The notes under the pieces: generated by a model
The model's input: only the letters and a program-made list of their open reading frames with translations
The model's database searches: none
Told to the model about the DNA's origin: nothing
From: Minicystis rosea
GTDB lineage: Bacteria; Myxococcota_A; Polyangia; Polyangiales; Polyangiaceae
Length of the DNA stretch: 64,000 nucleotides
Direction of reading: 5' to 3'
NCBI GenBank assembly: GCA_001931535.1
Contig: CP016211.1
Span: 682,001-746,000, forward strand
In this document: one piece after another, positions 8,766 through 16,324 of the stretch
Layout of the letters: each line of letters starts with the position of its first letter
Numbering within the stretch: the first letter of the stretch is position 1
Position numbers and translations under genes: made by a program

Positions 8766-9422
8766 TCAGGCGGCGCGGCGGGGCAGCGCCCGCGCGCCGA
8801 GCGCAAACCCACCGGCGAGCGCGCCAATCCCAATCATCGACGCGAGCGGTAAGGCGTGTCCGATGAAGACATGCGATAGGTTCGTCAGCGGACACCAGAG
8901 GTCGACGAGCACGCCGGCCCACGCGCCTGCGACCGCGCCGAGGGCACATCCCAGCGTGCGCGGGGCGCGGGGATCGACCCCGCGGCGCGCGACGAAGAGC
9001 GCCGCGAGCAGCGGTGAGGCGATGAGCAACGTACCGGCGAGGCACCGGAATCCCACACGCCCGCTCGGCTCCGCGTACGTCCCCGAAAATGCATGAAGCC
9101 AAGCGAGGCTCACGAGCGGTGTCGCCAGCGCGGCGAGCCGCAGGAGACCGGGCCGCGCGCCGAGCGTGGAGCGCCCGCGCCGGAGCACGAGCCACGAGAG
9201 CGCGGCGCTCCAAAACAACCACCCTCCGGCAATGCCCCATGTGAGCCGGAGCGGCCGCCCCGAAGCGTGCTCGAGCCCGCCCGCGGCCTGAAAGAGCACA
9301 ATCCCCGATAAGGCTGCTGCGAGCACGAGGGTCGCCGTGCGTCGCGCTCCGTCTGGTCGCGTCGGCGAAGGTGTGGCCGCGACCTGAGCCAGCGTGCGTG
9401 CTTTGAGATCGAAGGGGTGCAT
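8766..9422 (-). CDS. NrsF/DUF1109-type membrane anti-sigma factor
   Basis: This 218-residue protein has six hydrophobic helices, a cytoplasmic N-terminus (MHPFDLKARTLAQVAATPSP), and a conserved loop DLWCPLTNLSHVFIGHALP with Cys, two His and Pro before the last helix. That pattern is characteristic of DUF1109/NrsF proteins, which hold ECF sigma factors at the membrane (family knowledge). ATG 9422 is chosen over the longer frame because GGAGG lies ten bases upstream. It follows an ECF sigma gene on the same strand, but the two are separated by about 270 bp that hold a long inverted repeat, so the anti-sigma may be expressed at a different level from the sigma. The inducing signal is unknown. 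Confidence 0.75.
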   Translation of the reverse strand: MHPFDLKARTLAQVAATPSPTRPDGARRTATLVLAAALSGIVLFQAAGGLEHASGRPLRLTWGIAGGWLFWSAALSWLVLRRGRSTLGARPGLLRLAALATPLVSLAWLHAFSGTYAEPSGRVGFRCLAGTLLIASPLLAALFVARRGVDPRAPRTLGCALGAVAGAWAGVLVDLWCPLTNLSHVFIGHALPLASMIGIGALAGGFALGARALPRRAA

Positions 9423-9537
9423 CGTGCGGTGTCCTCCAAGGGCGAAATCCAAAGGGGCCATGGACGACTACGCCGGCGCCGCACGTCGGTAACGTGGTTG
9501 GGATGAGCGCTGGTTCGTGGGCCAAGCCAGCGGTCAA

Positions 9538-9665
9538 GATTCTCGAACAACAGTCTCCTCGTGGACGTAGACGTTTACGTGGACGCTGACGCTGACGTCG
9601 ACGGCCCGTCGTCAGCGTCAGCGTTCACGTCCACGTCCACGAAGGGTCTTCGTCGTTCGAGAATC
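9538..9665. repeat. Imperfect 128 bp inverted repeat with GACGTG/GACGCT hexamers
   Basis: The outer arms match over 13 bases with one mismatch (GATTCTCGAACAA at 9538 against the complement of 9653-9665). A second pair of arms, 9561-9600 and 9604-9640, is built from GTGGAC and GCTGAC hexamers and folds around a GC-rich centre near 9601. It lies between the ECF sigma stop and its anti-sigma start on the minus strand. It could be a terminator or attenuator, or a REP/MITE-like element; the sequence alone does not decide. Confidence 0.75.
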
Positions 9666-9691
9666 ACGCTCGCTACGCTCGCTGATTTAGC

Positions 9692-10408
9692 TCAATCGAT
9701 CGCTCGAAGGCTCTTGCTGTCGTTCATCCCCAGCGTGTGGCGCAGCGCTTCGTACGCGCGATAGAGGCGCTGTTTCACCGCGGCGGGCGTGATGGCGAGC
9801 ACCTCCGCGGCCTCGACGACCGAGAGGCCTTCGCCGCGCACGAGCTCGTAGGCGGCGCGCTGCGGCTCGGGGAGGCGCTCGATCTCGGCGCGGGCGCGCG
9901 CGATCATCTGATGGGCGGCGGCCATCTCGTCGGGGACGGCGTCGCGGGCCACGCGAAGATCGGTCGCGGCGGCGTCGTCCTCCGCGGACTCGAAGAGGAC
10001 TTCGCCCCGGCGGCGCCGCCGCGCGTCGATGGCGAGGCGCCGCGCGATGGCGAAGGCCCACGGGATCACGTCGGACCCGCGCACGAAGCTCTGCCGGGCC
10101 CGGTGCATGTGCAGGAGGGTTTGCTGCGTCAGATCCTCGGCCGCCGCGCGCTCGCGCGTGATGCGGAGCAGGAAGCCGAGCAGGCGGGGCGCGAGGAGAT
10201 CATAGAGCGCCTCGAACGCACGCGGATCGCCGTCCGCGTGGCGATCCATCGCCGCCGTCAGCGCCGCGCGGTCGCTCCTCGTGTCGAGCTTCGTCGACGC
10301 GCCGTCCACGATCGTGGACACCTCGGCGCGCGGCGTGTGCACGCCGAGGGCCGCCTCGCACGCGAGCGGTGCAGGGGAGAGCAGCATCGAACCGTGAGGC
10401 ATCGCCAT
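9692..10408 (-). CDS. ECF-type sigma-70 factor
   Basis: This is 238 residues. Region 2 is about residues 55-125 (GDPRAFEALYDLLAPRLLGF, then EDLTQQTLLHMHRARQSF and IPWAFAIARRLAID). Region 4 is about 170-225 (IERLPEPQRAAYELVRGEGL, with the HTH VVEAAEVLAITPAAVKQRLY). The N-terminal ~50 residues precede region 2 and are not conserved in appearance. AGGAG lies seven bases before ATG 10408. The DUF1109 gene downstream is the probable anti-sigma. The sigma likely responds to an envelope or oxidative stress as other NrsF-partnered ECFs do, which is inference. No autoregulatory promoter was identified. Confidence 0.88.
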   Translation of the reverse strand: MAMPHGSMLLSPAPLACEAALGVHTPRAEVSTIVDGASTKLDTRSDRAALTAAMDRHADGDPRAFEALYDLLAPRLLGFLLRITRERAAAEDLTQQTLLHMHRARQSFVRGSDVIPWAFAIARRLAIDARRRRRGEVLFESAEDDAAATDLRVARDAVPDEMAAAHQMIARARAEIERLPEPQRAAYELVRGEGLSVVEAAEVLAITPAAVKQRLYRAYEALRHTLGMNDSKSLRAID

Positions 10409-10514
10409 CGAATCGCTCCTGGCTCGACGGCTGCCGGCGAAGGTCGCGACGGCGCGTTTCGAGCTCGTGCGAGCGACGTTTGCGGGATCCGTGCCGGTGC
10501 TCGGTGCGTCGTGA

Positions 10515-11276
10515 TCAGGGGGCTCGGGCGAGCTGCTCGGCGAGGCTCTCCGCGGCTTGATCGAGCGCTTCGGCGATGGCGATCTGCTCGTGCTTGTACT
10601 GCACCGAGCGCATGATGGGCGGCACCCACAACAAGCCGATGGGGAACGTGAGCACCACGGACGGGATCGCCCAGCCGAGGTGTCCGCGGCTCCACGTGTG
10701 CGTGCTCTCGCCCGTCGCGGTGATCGACGGCTTTCCTTCCATCGCGGCCGTGAGCGTCACCCGCGTCGGCAGGAGGAATTTGTCGATGCTCGCCTTCAGC
10801 TCTACGGCGCCGGGGCGCGGGCTCGTGTCGACCGTGACCGTGCGAAAGCGCGGTTCGAGGCGCGCTTTCACGATGGTCGCCACGACCGTCCCGAAGTCGT
10901 GGAGGACCCAACCGAAGAGCGGTTGTCCGTGCATGACATCGGCTTTCAGCTCATCCACCTCGGCCGACTCGGCGGTGGCTTTGAGCGGCACGCAGGTGGG
11001 CTCGGTGGCCGTCGCCTGCAAGAAGCCGCAACCGAGGGACGGCGGAGAAGCGATGGTGACGGCGATCGGCCGATCGGTCTTGCCGGCGGCCGATGAAATG
11101 GGAGCGCTGTAATCCGCTCGGTAATCCGCGTGCGCGTCGGGCATGCGATAGACGACGACGCGCGGCATGCACCCCATGAGCAGAGAAGCCGCCGAAACGG
11201 CGAGGAGGACGGCGAGCGCACGAAACAGCATGAATGGATGGGCGCCGGTCGTCCGGCGACAACGTCGTTGGTCCAT
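10515..11276 (-). CDS. Uncharacterised lipoprotein with C-terminal hydrophobic segment
   Basis: From ATG 11276 (GAGGGG six bases upstream) the protein is 253 residues with a basic N-region, a hydrophobic stretch (LFRALAVLLAVSAASLLMGC) and lipobox LMGC near residue 35. An internal ATG at 11231 would give a conventional short signal but has no ribosome site. The mature part contains PIAVTIASPPSLGCG and VTVDTSPRPGAVELKASIDK, then a hydrophobic stretch IPSVVLTFPIGLLWVPPIM near residue 210. The family was not recognised. It precedes the ECF sigma gene on the same strand with a 106 bp gap, so it might share its regulation. Confidence 0.7.
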   Translation of the reverse strand: MDQRRCRRTTGAHPFMLFRALAVLLAVSAASLLMGCMPRVVVYRMPDAHADYRADYSAPISSAAGKTDRPIAVTIASPPSLGCGFLQATATEPTCVPLKATAESAEVDELKADVMHGQPLFGWVLHDFGTVVATIVKARLEPRFRTVTVDTSPRPGAVELKASIDKFLLPTRVTLTAAMEGKPSITATGESTHTWSRGHLGWAIPSVVLTFPIGLLWVPPIMRSVQYKHEQIAIAEALDQAAESLAEQLARAP

Positions 11277-11294
11277 GGTTGTCCCCTCGTGCGC

Positions 11295-11582
11295 TCAGTT
11301 CTTGTCGAACGCGCAGCCGTGCCAGCTGAATTGACCGAGGTTGTCCGACGCGAGCGTGCAACTGCAAACCCCGGTGTCGTCCGACCAGGAGTAACGATCA
11401 CCGTCGTTCGTGGGATCGACGCCGCAGACGGGATAAATCTGAGTCTGCACGATGAGCCCCTCTTTTTGCAGGCAACGAGACTCCATGTCGCACTCGTTGC
11501 ATCCAGTGCTCTCGGCGAGCGAGAACAGGCCGACGACGAGGCCGATCACGACGGCCACGGTCCCGTGCTTCACGATCTTCAT
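11295..11582 (-). CDS. Small secreted cysteine-rich protein
   Basis: This is a 95-residue protein from ATG 11582, which has a strong GGAGGAGA site. Residues 1-25 form a Sec signal or anchor (VAVVIGLVVGLFSLAEST). The remainder has seven cysteines in the pattern CNECDMESRC, PVCGVDP, VCSCTL and HGC, with many Asp/Asn. The family was not recognised. It lies 18 bp upstream of the lipoprotein gene and is probably co-transcribed with it. Disulfide-stabilised export to the periplasm or surface is the likely fate. Confidence 0.65.
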   Translation of the reverse strand: MKIVKHGTVAVVIGLVVGLFSLAESTGCNECDMESRCLQKEGLIVQTQIYPVCGVDPTNDGDRYSWSDDTGVCSCTLASDNLGQFSWHGCAFDKN

Positions 11583-11812
11583 GTCTCTCCTCCGCACGAC
11601 GGCGCTCCGTCGCGTCGATCGTGGACACCTCGCCCACGATGGCTCCCGCGCGCGTAGATTCGCGCCACGTAGGCGGCCGCGGGATGGCGAGGGCGTCATG
11701 GGCTGCGACGCCTCGACACCACCCCGAGCGGCGTGCCGGGTCTACGTCGCGCGCCGGTGGAGGTAACGGGGGCGCTGAAGAAAGCCGATGCGCGGCGCGT
11801 GGCCGCGCCGAA

Positions 11813-12241
11813 TCACCGCGCGAGCAGCAAGGCCGTCACGTGCAGGCCCGCGAGCGATGCAATCGAGATGGCGAGCGCGAGGTGCGTGTGCCGCTTCTTC
11901 ACCCGATCGCGGAGCTTCACCTGGAGCAGTTGCAGCCCGACCCCGACGTGCGCGAAGAGCAGAAAGAACGCCGCCGCGCCGGGCGCGAACGCCGTCATGC
12001 CGGCACCGACGGCCTCGCTCGATCCCAGCGACCCGAGCGCGCTGAGCCCATGGACGAGCGCGCACGCCGACGTCGCCAGCCCGAGCGTCGCGTGCGCCCG
12101 CAAGGTCCCCGATCCCGGCACCGCCCGCTTGTGCAGCCGCGCCCTATGCAAGAGCGGAACGAGCGCCGCCGTCACGAGCAAAGTCACGCTGCCCCAACCG
12201 GTGATGGCGGCGAGTGAGGTCGGTAGATGCATCGGCGGCAC
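11813..12241 (-). CDS. Four-helix membrane protein with paired histidines, possible di-haem cytochrome b
   Basis: A 142-residue protein with four hydrophobic helices. Helix 2 carries H50 and H64, helix 4 carries H120 and H134, each pair exactly 14 residues apart (HATLGLATSACALVH and HLALAISIASLAGLH). That geometry is what ligates two stacked b-haems in cytochrome b and ferric-reductase/NOX cores (established knowledge). Haem binding here is inference. The start is GTG 12241 or ATG 12232; no strong ribosome site separates them. It stands alone between the secreted-protein genes and the VgrG operon. Partner oxidoreductase not visible. Confidence 0.65.
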   Translation of the reverse strand: MPPMHLPTSLAAITGWGSVTLLVTAALVPLLHRARLHKRAVPGSGTLRAHATLGLATSACALVHGLSALGSLGSSEAVGAGMTAFAPGAAAFFLLFAHVGVGLQLLQVKLRDRVKKRHTHLALAISIASLAGLHVTALLLAR

Positions 12242-12367
12242 TGTATCGCGGCGCGGGGCAGAGCGTGGAGCGTGTGAGCTAGCGCGCGCGCCGCCTCCGA
12301 GGCGAGCCGGCGGGCCGTTCGGAGAGAAGCGCGCAATCGACCGGGCGAGCCGATCGAGCCGAGCGAA

Positions 12368-13840
12368 TCAGATGTCCCTGATCTCGAGGTAAACCCCCGA
12401 GGCCGTCTCGATGCGATTCATGATCGAGTTGTTGCGCGTCACCGGCGAAGGCGTGATCGGATTGGGGACCACGCCGGCGATGAGGGGTCGATCGGGATCT
12501 CCTTCGACGAAGGCGACGAGCACCTCGATGCCCGGTTTGAGCGGGAAATGGTGGCCGTAGCTCGGGCCGGCGTGCGGTTGCATCATGCGCACGGGAAGCG
12601 AGGAGTACTCTCGCGAGCCTTCGGGGGAGAGATCGAAATAGAGGCGGACGGTGTAGCGACCCATGGAGTCGATGCGCGCATAACGACCGATGTCGCCGTC
12701 GGGGAGAGGCTCGACGAGGCCGGGGAGGAAGCCGAGGATACGAGGCTTGGGCGTGCGGCGCGGCGGGCGATAAGGCACCTTGGCGTCGATGACGCGGAAC
12801 TTGTTGGTGTAGGTCCGCGCCGTTTCGGTGCCGCCGTGGGTGAGGACGATTTGCGAGGCGTGGTGCTCGACCTCGACCAAGAGCAGCTCGCCCGAGACCC
12901 ACGGATTCCCCGAGAGATCGAAGGTGGCGCCGGCGCTGAAGGTGGCGGTGTCGCTCTCGCCGGCATAGACACGCTGCGTGGCTTGGCGCTCTTCGCCACG
13001 GATGCGGGCCAGCATCGCGCCCTCTTCCGGCGTGCGGTAATGGGCGCCGTATTCGACCACGCCGCCGGCGTAACCGTCGGTCACGCTGTGGCTCGCGGTG
13101 AGGGAGAGGCGGGGAGCTTCGTAGTTGTAGTCTTGTTGGAGATACGTCTTCGGGATCATCTGCGCGGAGAGCGCGATGCGATAGACGTCGGCCTCCTCGC
13201 CGCGGGCGCGGAAGGCGACGGCGGGGTTGCCCTCGATGTCGTGGAAGCCGTCGTTGTGATCGGTGAAGACGATGCGATCGACGCCGTCCGCGTGCTCGAA
13301 GAAGAAGCTGATGCCGAGGTGCTCGGCGAGGCGCGAGACGAAGGCGAGATCGGTCTCCTTGTATTGGACCACGAACTCGAGCGGTGGATAGGTGCCGAGG
13401 AGGCGCATCTCCACGTCCTCGCTGCCGAGGCCGACGCGCGCGAGCTTCTCCCGGAGGATGTCGGGCACGCTCTTGTTCATGAAGATCTCCTGCGTCGTGA
13501 CCAGCGTGAGCCGGTGGACGCGGGGGACCACGTGGAGCCGATAGACTCGCTGCGGCGCGAGCGGATCGAGCGGGGCAAGGACGGCCGCGATCATGCCGTA
13601 CATGCGGCGGATCTCGGTCTCGCCGGCCTGCGAGACGAGGAGGAAGACGAGCGCGACGTCCGCGCCGATCACGGCCGAAGGATCGATCTCCGCGCCTTCC
13701 ACGGCGACGATCTCGACGTCGAACGAGAAGGGCTCCGAGATGGCCTCGCGCCCCACGAGCTCGCGGACTTGCACGCGCTCGGTGGGGATTTCGTCGCACT
13801 CGATCCGCACCTCGTGATGTTCGTTCCGGAGGGTGGCCAT
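12368..13840 (-). CDS. vgrG: VgrG spike protein, short form without needle
   Basis: This 490-residue protein matches the gp27-like and gp5 OB-fold parts of VgrG. Visible segments include SEPFSFDVEIVA, RVYRLHVVPRVHRLTL, EIFMNKSVPDILREKLARVG, EFVVQYKETDLAFVSRLAEH and ISFFFEHADG. The OB part contains GRYARIDSMGRYTVRLYFDL, QPHAGPSYGHHFPLKPGIEV and AFVEGDPDRPLIAGVV. It ends NRIETASGVYLEIRDI, where typical VgrGs begin the beta-helical needle. It is the last gene of the DUF2169-COMM-like-VgrG operon, 46 bp after the COMM-like gene. Its tip may be completed by a separately encoded needle protein, which is inference. Confidence 0.92.
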   Translation of the reverse strand: MATLRNEHHEVRIECDEIPTERVQVRELVGREAISEPFSFDVEIVAVEGAEIDPSAVIGADVALVFLLVSQAGETEIRRMYGMIAAVLAPLDPLAPQRVYRLHVVPRVHRLTLVTTQEIFMNKSVPDILREKLARVGLGSEDVEMRLLGTYPPLEFVVQYKETDLAFVSRLAEHLGISFFFEHADGVDRIVFTDHNDGFHDIEGNPAVAFRARGEEADVYRIALSAQMIPKTYLQQDYNYEAPRLSLTASHSVTDGYAGGVVEYGAHYRTPEEGAMLARIRGEERQATQRVYAGESDTATFSAGATFDLSGNPWVSGELLLVEVEHHASQIVLTHGGTETARTYTNKFRVIDAKVPYRPPRRTPKPRILGFLPGLVEPLPDGDIGRYARIDSMGRYTVRLYFDLSPEGSREYSSLPVRMMQPHAGPSYGHHFPLKPGIEVLVAFVEGDPDRPLIAGVVPNPITPSPVTRNNSIMNRIETASGVYLEIRDI

Positions 13841-13885
13841 GGCCTTCGGAGAACACCCGGCGCGCGTACGCGCGTCAAGGTCGGA

Positions 13886-14500
13886 TCAAGCGCGGAGTCG
13901 GGCGTGCGCGCGTGTCAGCTCGGCGAGCGCGCTCTCGTCGAGGTAGAGGGTGATGCGCTCGCGGCGATCCCCTTCGCGACAGCGCAGGGTCACCACGGCG
14001 ACGCGCTCGTCGAGGGAAGCGGCGCGGTTCGAGGCCTCGATGCGTTCGATGCGCCAATCGACGCCTTCGACGACACGACCATGATCGGCGAGCGTGCGCC
14101 GGACCTCGCTCGCCCGCACATGCGCCTTGGCCACGTCGAAGCCGGGGAGGAGCCGCGCCTTGACGCGCGCCGCCTGCGCGTCGCCGGCGAGGCGCTCGAG
14201 ATCCTCGGCGAAACGCGCGCGATCGAGATCGAAGAGGGCCGCCGCGCGGAGGAGGAAGCGGCAGGCTTTGAGCGCCCGCGAGAGCGCGTCGGTCTCCGCG
14301 TCGTGCCGGCGGGCGAAGCGCGTCAACAACGCTTCGACCTCGTTGGGAATGGGCTCGTCGAGCGACGGCCCGAGCGCCTCCCAAATATGTTGTTGCGCGC
14401 CCTCGGGCAGCTCCAGGAGACGGAGGAGATCGGCCGCGATTTCCGGGGGAGGAGCGCCGCCGCCGAGGCTGTGGAGCGTGAGGGCAGGGGACGTCGTCAT
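13886..14500 (-). CDS. COMM-domain-like protein in T6SS operon
   Basis: This is 204 residues. Residues about 20-140 are helical and resemble the HN domain of COMMD proteins (LKACRFLLRAAALFDLDRAR, RFAEDLERLAGDAQAARVKA). Residues about 143-204 have a conserved Trp in VVEGVDWRIERIEAS, a central strand VAVVTLRCREG, a strand RERITLYLDE and a final helix SALAELTRAHARLR, the order of a COMM domain. COMMD proteins are best known as subunits of the eukaryotic Commander complex. Start ATG 14500 overlaps the upstream TGA (ATGA). It sits between DUF2169 and VgrG genes, so an adaptor role in spike loading is plausible. The COMM assignment rests on pattern recognition only. Confidence 0.6.
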   Translation of the reverse strand: MTTSPALTLHSLGGGAPPPEIAADLLRLLELPEGAQQHIWEALGPSLDEPIPNEVEALLTRFARRHDAETDALSRALKACRFLLRAAALFDLDRARFAEDLERLAGDAQAARVKARLLPGFDVAKAHVRASEVRRTLADHGRVVEGVDWRIERIEASNRAASLDERVAVVTLRCREGDRRERITLYLDESALAELTRAHARLRA

Positions 14501-16272
14501 TTCTTCTTTTTCGAGGCGAAGTCTCCGTAAAGCGTGTTCGTGACGTCGGGCCGCTCGGGGCGGCGCGCCCGCGGCGGCTGGCGCAGCTTCTCGGCCTCGC
14601 GCGGATCGGGCGCGGCCCATGACCAGGCCGGCGTCTCGGCGGCGGGAGGAGAGGCCTTGTCGTCACGTGCGCTGTCGTCGCGCGAAGAGTGGCTGTCGGA
14701 GGGAGGTGCCTTGTTGCCGAGGACGAGCTCCGTGGGATCGACGCTGTCGTAAACGCCAATTGCCGGCGGCTCGTCAGCGACTTCGACGATGGCGGACAGG
14801 CTCAATGGCTCGGCGTCGTCCTCGGCGAGAGGCATGGAGATCGCGCGCGCAGGCGATGCCGCCGGGCGCGAGAGATCCACCGTGTGCTCGACCGGCGGTT
14901 GCAACATGACGGCGACTTCATGGGCCCAGGGCGCGCCGGGGATGGGCAGGGCCGGGCGCGCCGGGGCCGAGCCGGGCGCGGGCATGTTGAAAGGGGCTCT
15001 GGGATCGGAGGGCGGATCCTGCGTCAGGTTGAGCGTGTGCTCCCAGCTCGCCGGCGCGCTCGTGGGAGCAGGCGAGGAAGACAGAGGCGCGCTCGCGGGA
15101 GCAGGCGCGCTCGCGGGCGCAGGCTCCGCCGTGAGCACGAGCGTCGTTTCGGGCACGCTGGGGCTCTGGGGGAAGGGCAGCGTCTGCGCGGGCGCATCGA
15201 GCCGGATGGTCTTCTCCAGATCGAGTGAGGGCGCGGGCGTCGCGATCGGGGGAGCGATCTTCACCGTGGTCGCGGGCGTGATCGCGCGGCTCGGGCGCGG
15301 GCCCGAGAGCGCCGCGGCGTCCGTCTCGGCGCCGACCACCACGCGCAGGGCCGAGATCGCGATGCCATCCGGCAACGTGAGGCCGCCGCGCCACGTGAGG
15401 GAGGCCGTGCCTCGATCGGTGTCGATGTGCAGGCCGTCGGCGTCGAAGATGAGCGAGCGGCCGCGATCATGGCCCGGCAAGCCATGGATTCGGCCGGCCG
15501 CGCGCACCGCGGGGAGGCGCGTGCGCAGCACGGCGTGCCGGGCGTGGAGGTGCTCGAGGACGATCCACTCGTTGCCGTGGAGGAAGTCGCACTGCTGATC
15601 CGGGGGCGCCGATTGGAAATGGTTCCAATCGAAATCATCCGGGATCTCGAAGGGCGCTGCCGTCTGCGCCGCGAGCTGCTGGGCGCCCGCGAGCGAGGCG
15701 CGCGCCGGCCACGAGGGCGAGATGGGGCCGAGGCCGATGGCGCGCCGCGGGTCCGTGGGATCGACGAGGTTCGGCGGCGCGCGGCCCGCAGAGAGGCCCG
15801 TGCCCACGGGGTTGTCGCGGAAGCCGGGGCCGCCGAAGGCGCGCTCGTACGTGAGCGGCATGCGCTGGAACGGGCGCGGCGTGGCGGCGCCGGGGATGCG
15901 ATCGCCGACGACGCGGATCGATTTGTCGATGAGCGGCACGTCGCGGACGACGGCGAGCCGCGCGGTGATGGCCCACGCATCGTCGCTCGGCGCGAAGGCG
16001 GAGCCGGTGACCACGACGTCTGCGCGCGCGCGGTAGGGCGCGAGATCGGAGGCGCTGCGCAGGCTGCGCTTGGGATCGTGATCGTGATGGAGGTCGTGCG
16101 CTTGGACGTCCTCCGGCTCGATGCGCGCCATGGGCGCGTCGGGCACGAGCGAGAACGTCGCCTTGACGACCACGGTGAGCTGCTGCCGGCCGCGCCGCCG
16201 CCACAGCAGCGAGCCGCTGGAGACGAGCCCCACGGGCTGGACGTCGACGGAAAAGCTCCTGCTCTTCGTCAT
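14497..16272 (-). CDS. DUF2169 domain protein with Pro/Ala-rich tail
   Basis: A 591-residue protein. Residues about 1-330 are DUF2169: LTVVVKATFSLVPDA at the front, RMPLTYERAFGGPGFRDNPV, then DDFDWNHFQSAPPDQQCDFL and LTWRGGLTLPDG. The C-terminal 250 residues are low-complexity Pro/Ala/Ser with scattered TIRLDAP and HTVDLSR patches, ending in KKKK. Unlike the 2.6-5.0 kb DUF2169 protein it has no pentapeptide domain. It is the first gene of the second T6SS accessory operon and is translationally coupled to the COMM-like gene. Its role in delivering VgrG-bound cargo is inferred from the company DUF2169 usually keeps. Confidence 0.88.
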   Translation of the reverse strand: MTKSRSFSVDVQPVGLVSSGSLLWRRRGRQQLTVVVKATFSLVPDAPMARIEPEDVQAHDLHHDHDPKRSLRSASDLAPYRARADVVVTGSAFAPSDDAWAITARLAVVRDVPLIDKSIRVVGDRIPGAATPRPFQRMPLTYERAFGGPGFRDNPVGTGLSAGRAPPNLVDPTDPRRAIGLGPISPSWPARASLAGAQQLAAQTAAPFEIPDDFDWNHFQSAPPDQQCDFLHGNEWIVLEHLHARHAVLRTRLPAVRAAGRIHGLPGHDRGRSLIFDADGLHIDTDRGTASLTWRGGLTLPDGIAISALRVVVGAETDAAALSGPRPSRAITPATTVKIAPPIATPAPSLDLEKTIRLDAPAQTLPFPQSPSVPETTLVLTAEPAPASAPAPASAPLSSSPAPTSAPASWEHTLNLTQDPPSDPRAPFNMPAPGSAPARPALPIPGAPWAHEVAVMLQPPVEHTVDLSRPAASPARAISMPLAEDDAEPLSLSAIVEVADEPPAIGVYDSVDPTELVLGNKAPPSDSHSSRDDSARDDKASPPAAETPAWSWAAPDPREAEKLRQPPRARRPERPDVTNTLYGDFASKKKK

Positions 16273-16324
16273 GCGCGCATCATCGCGAACGGGGGCCCGA
16301 TGAGACGTCGAAACGAGCGTGACA

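Noticed and set aside
9561..9764. Frame encoding VDVYVDADADVDG-type sequence
   Set aside because: It is a translation of the hexamer inverted repeat, not a protein gene.
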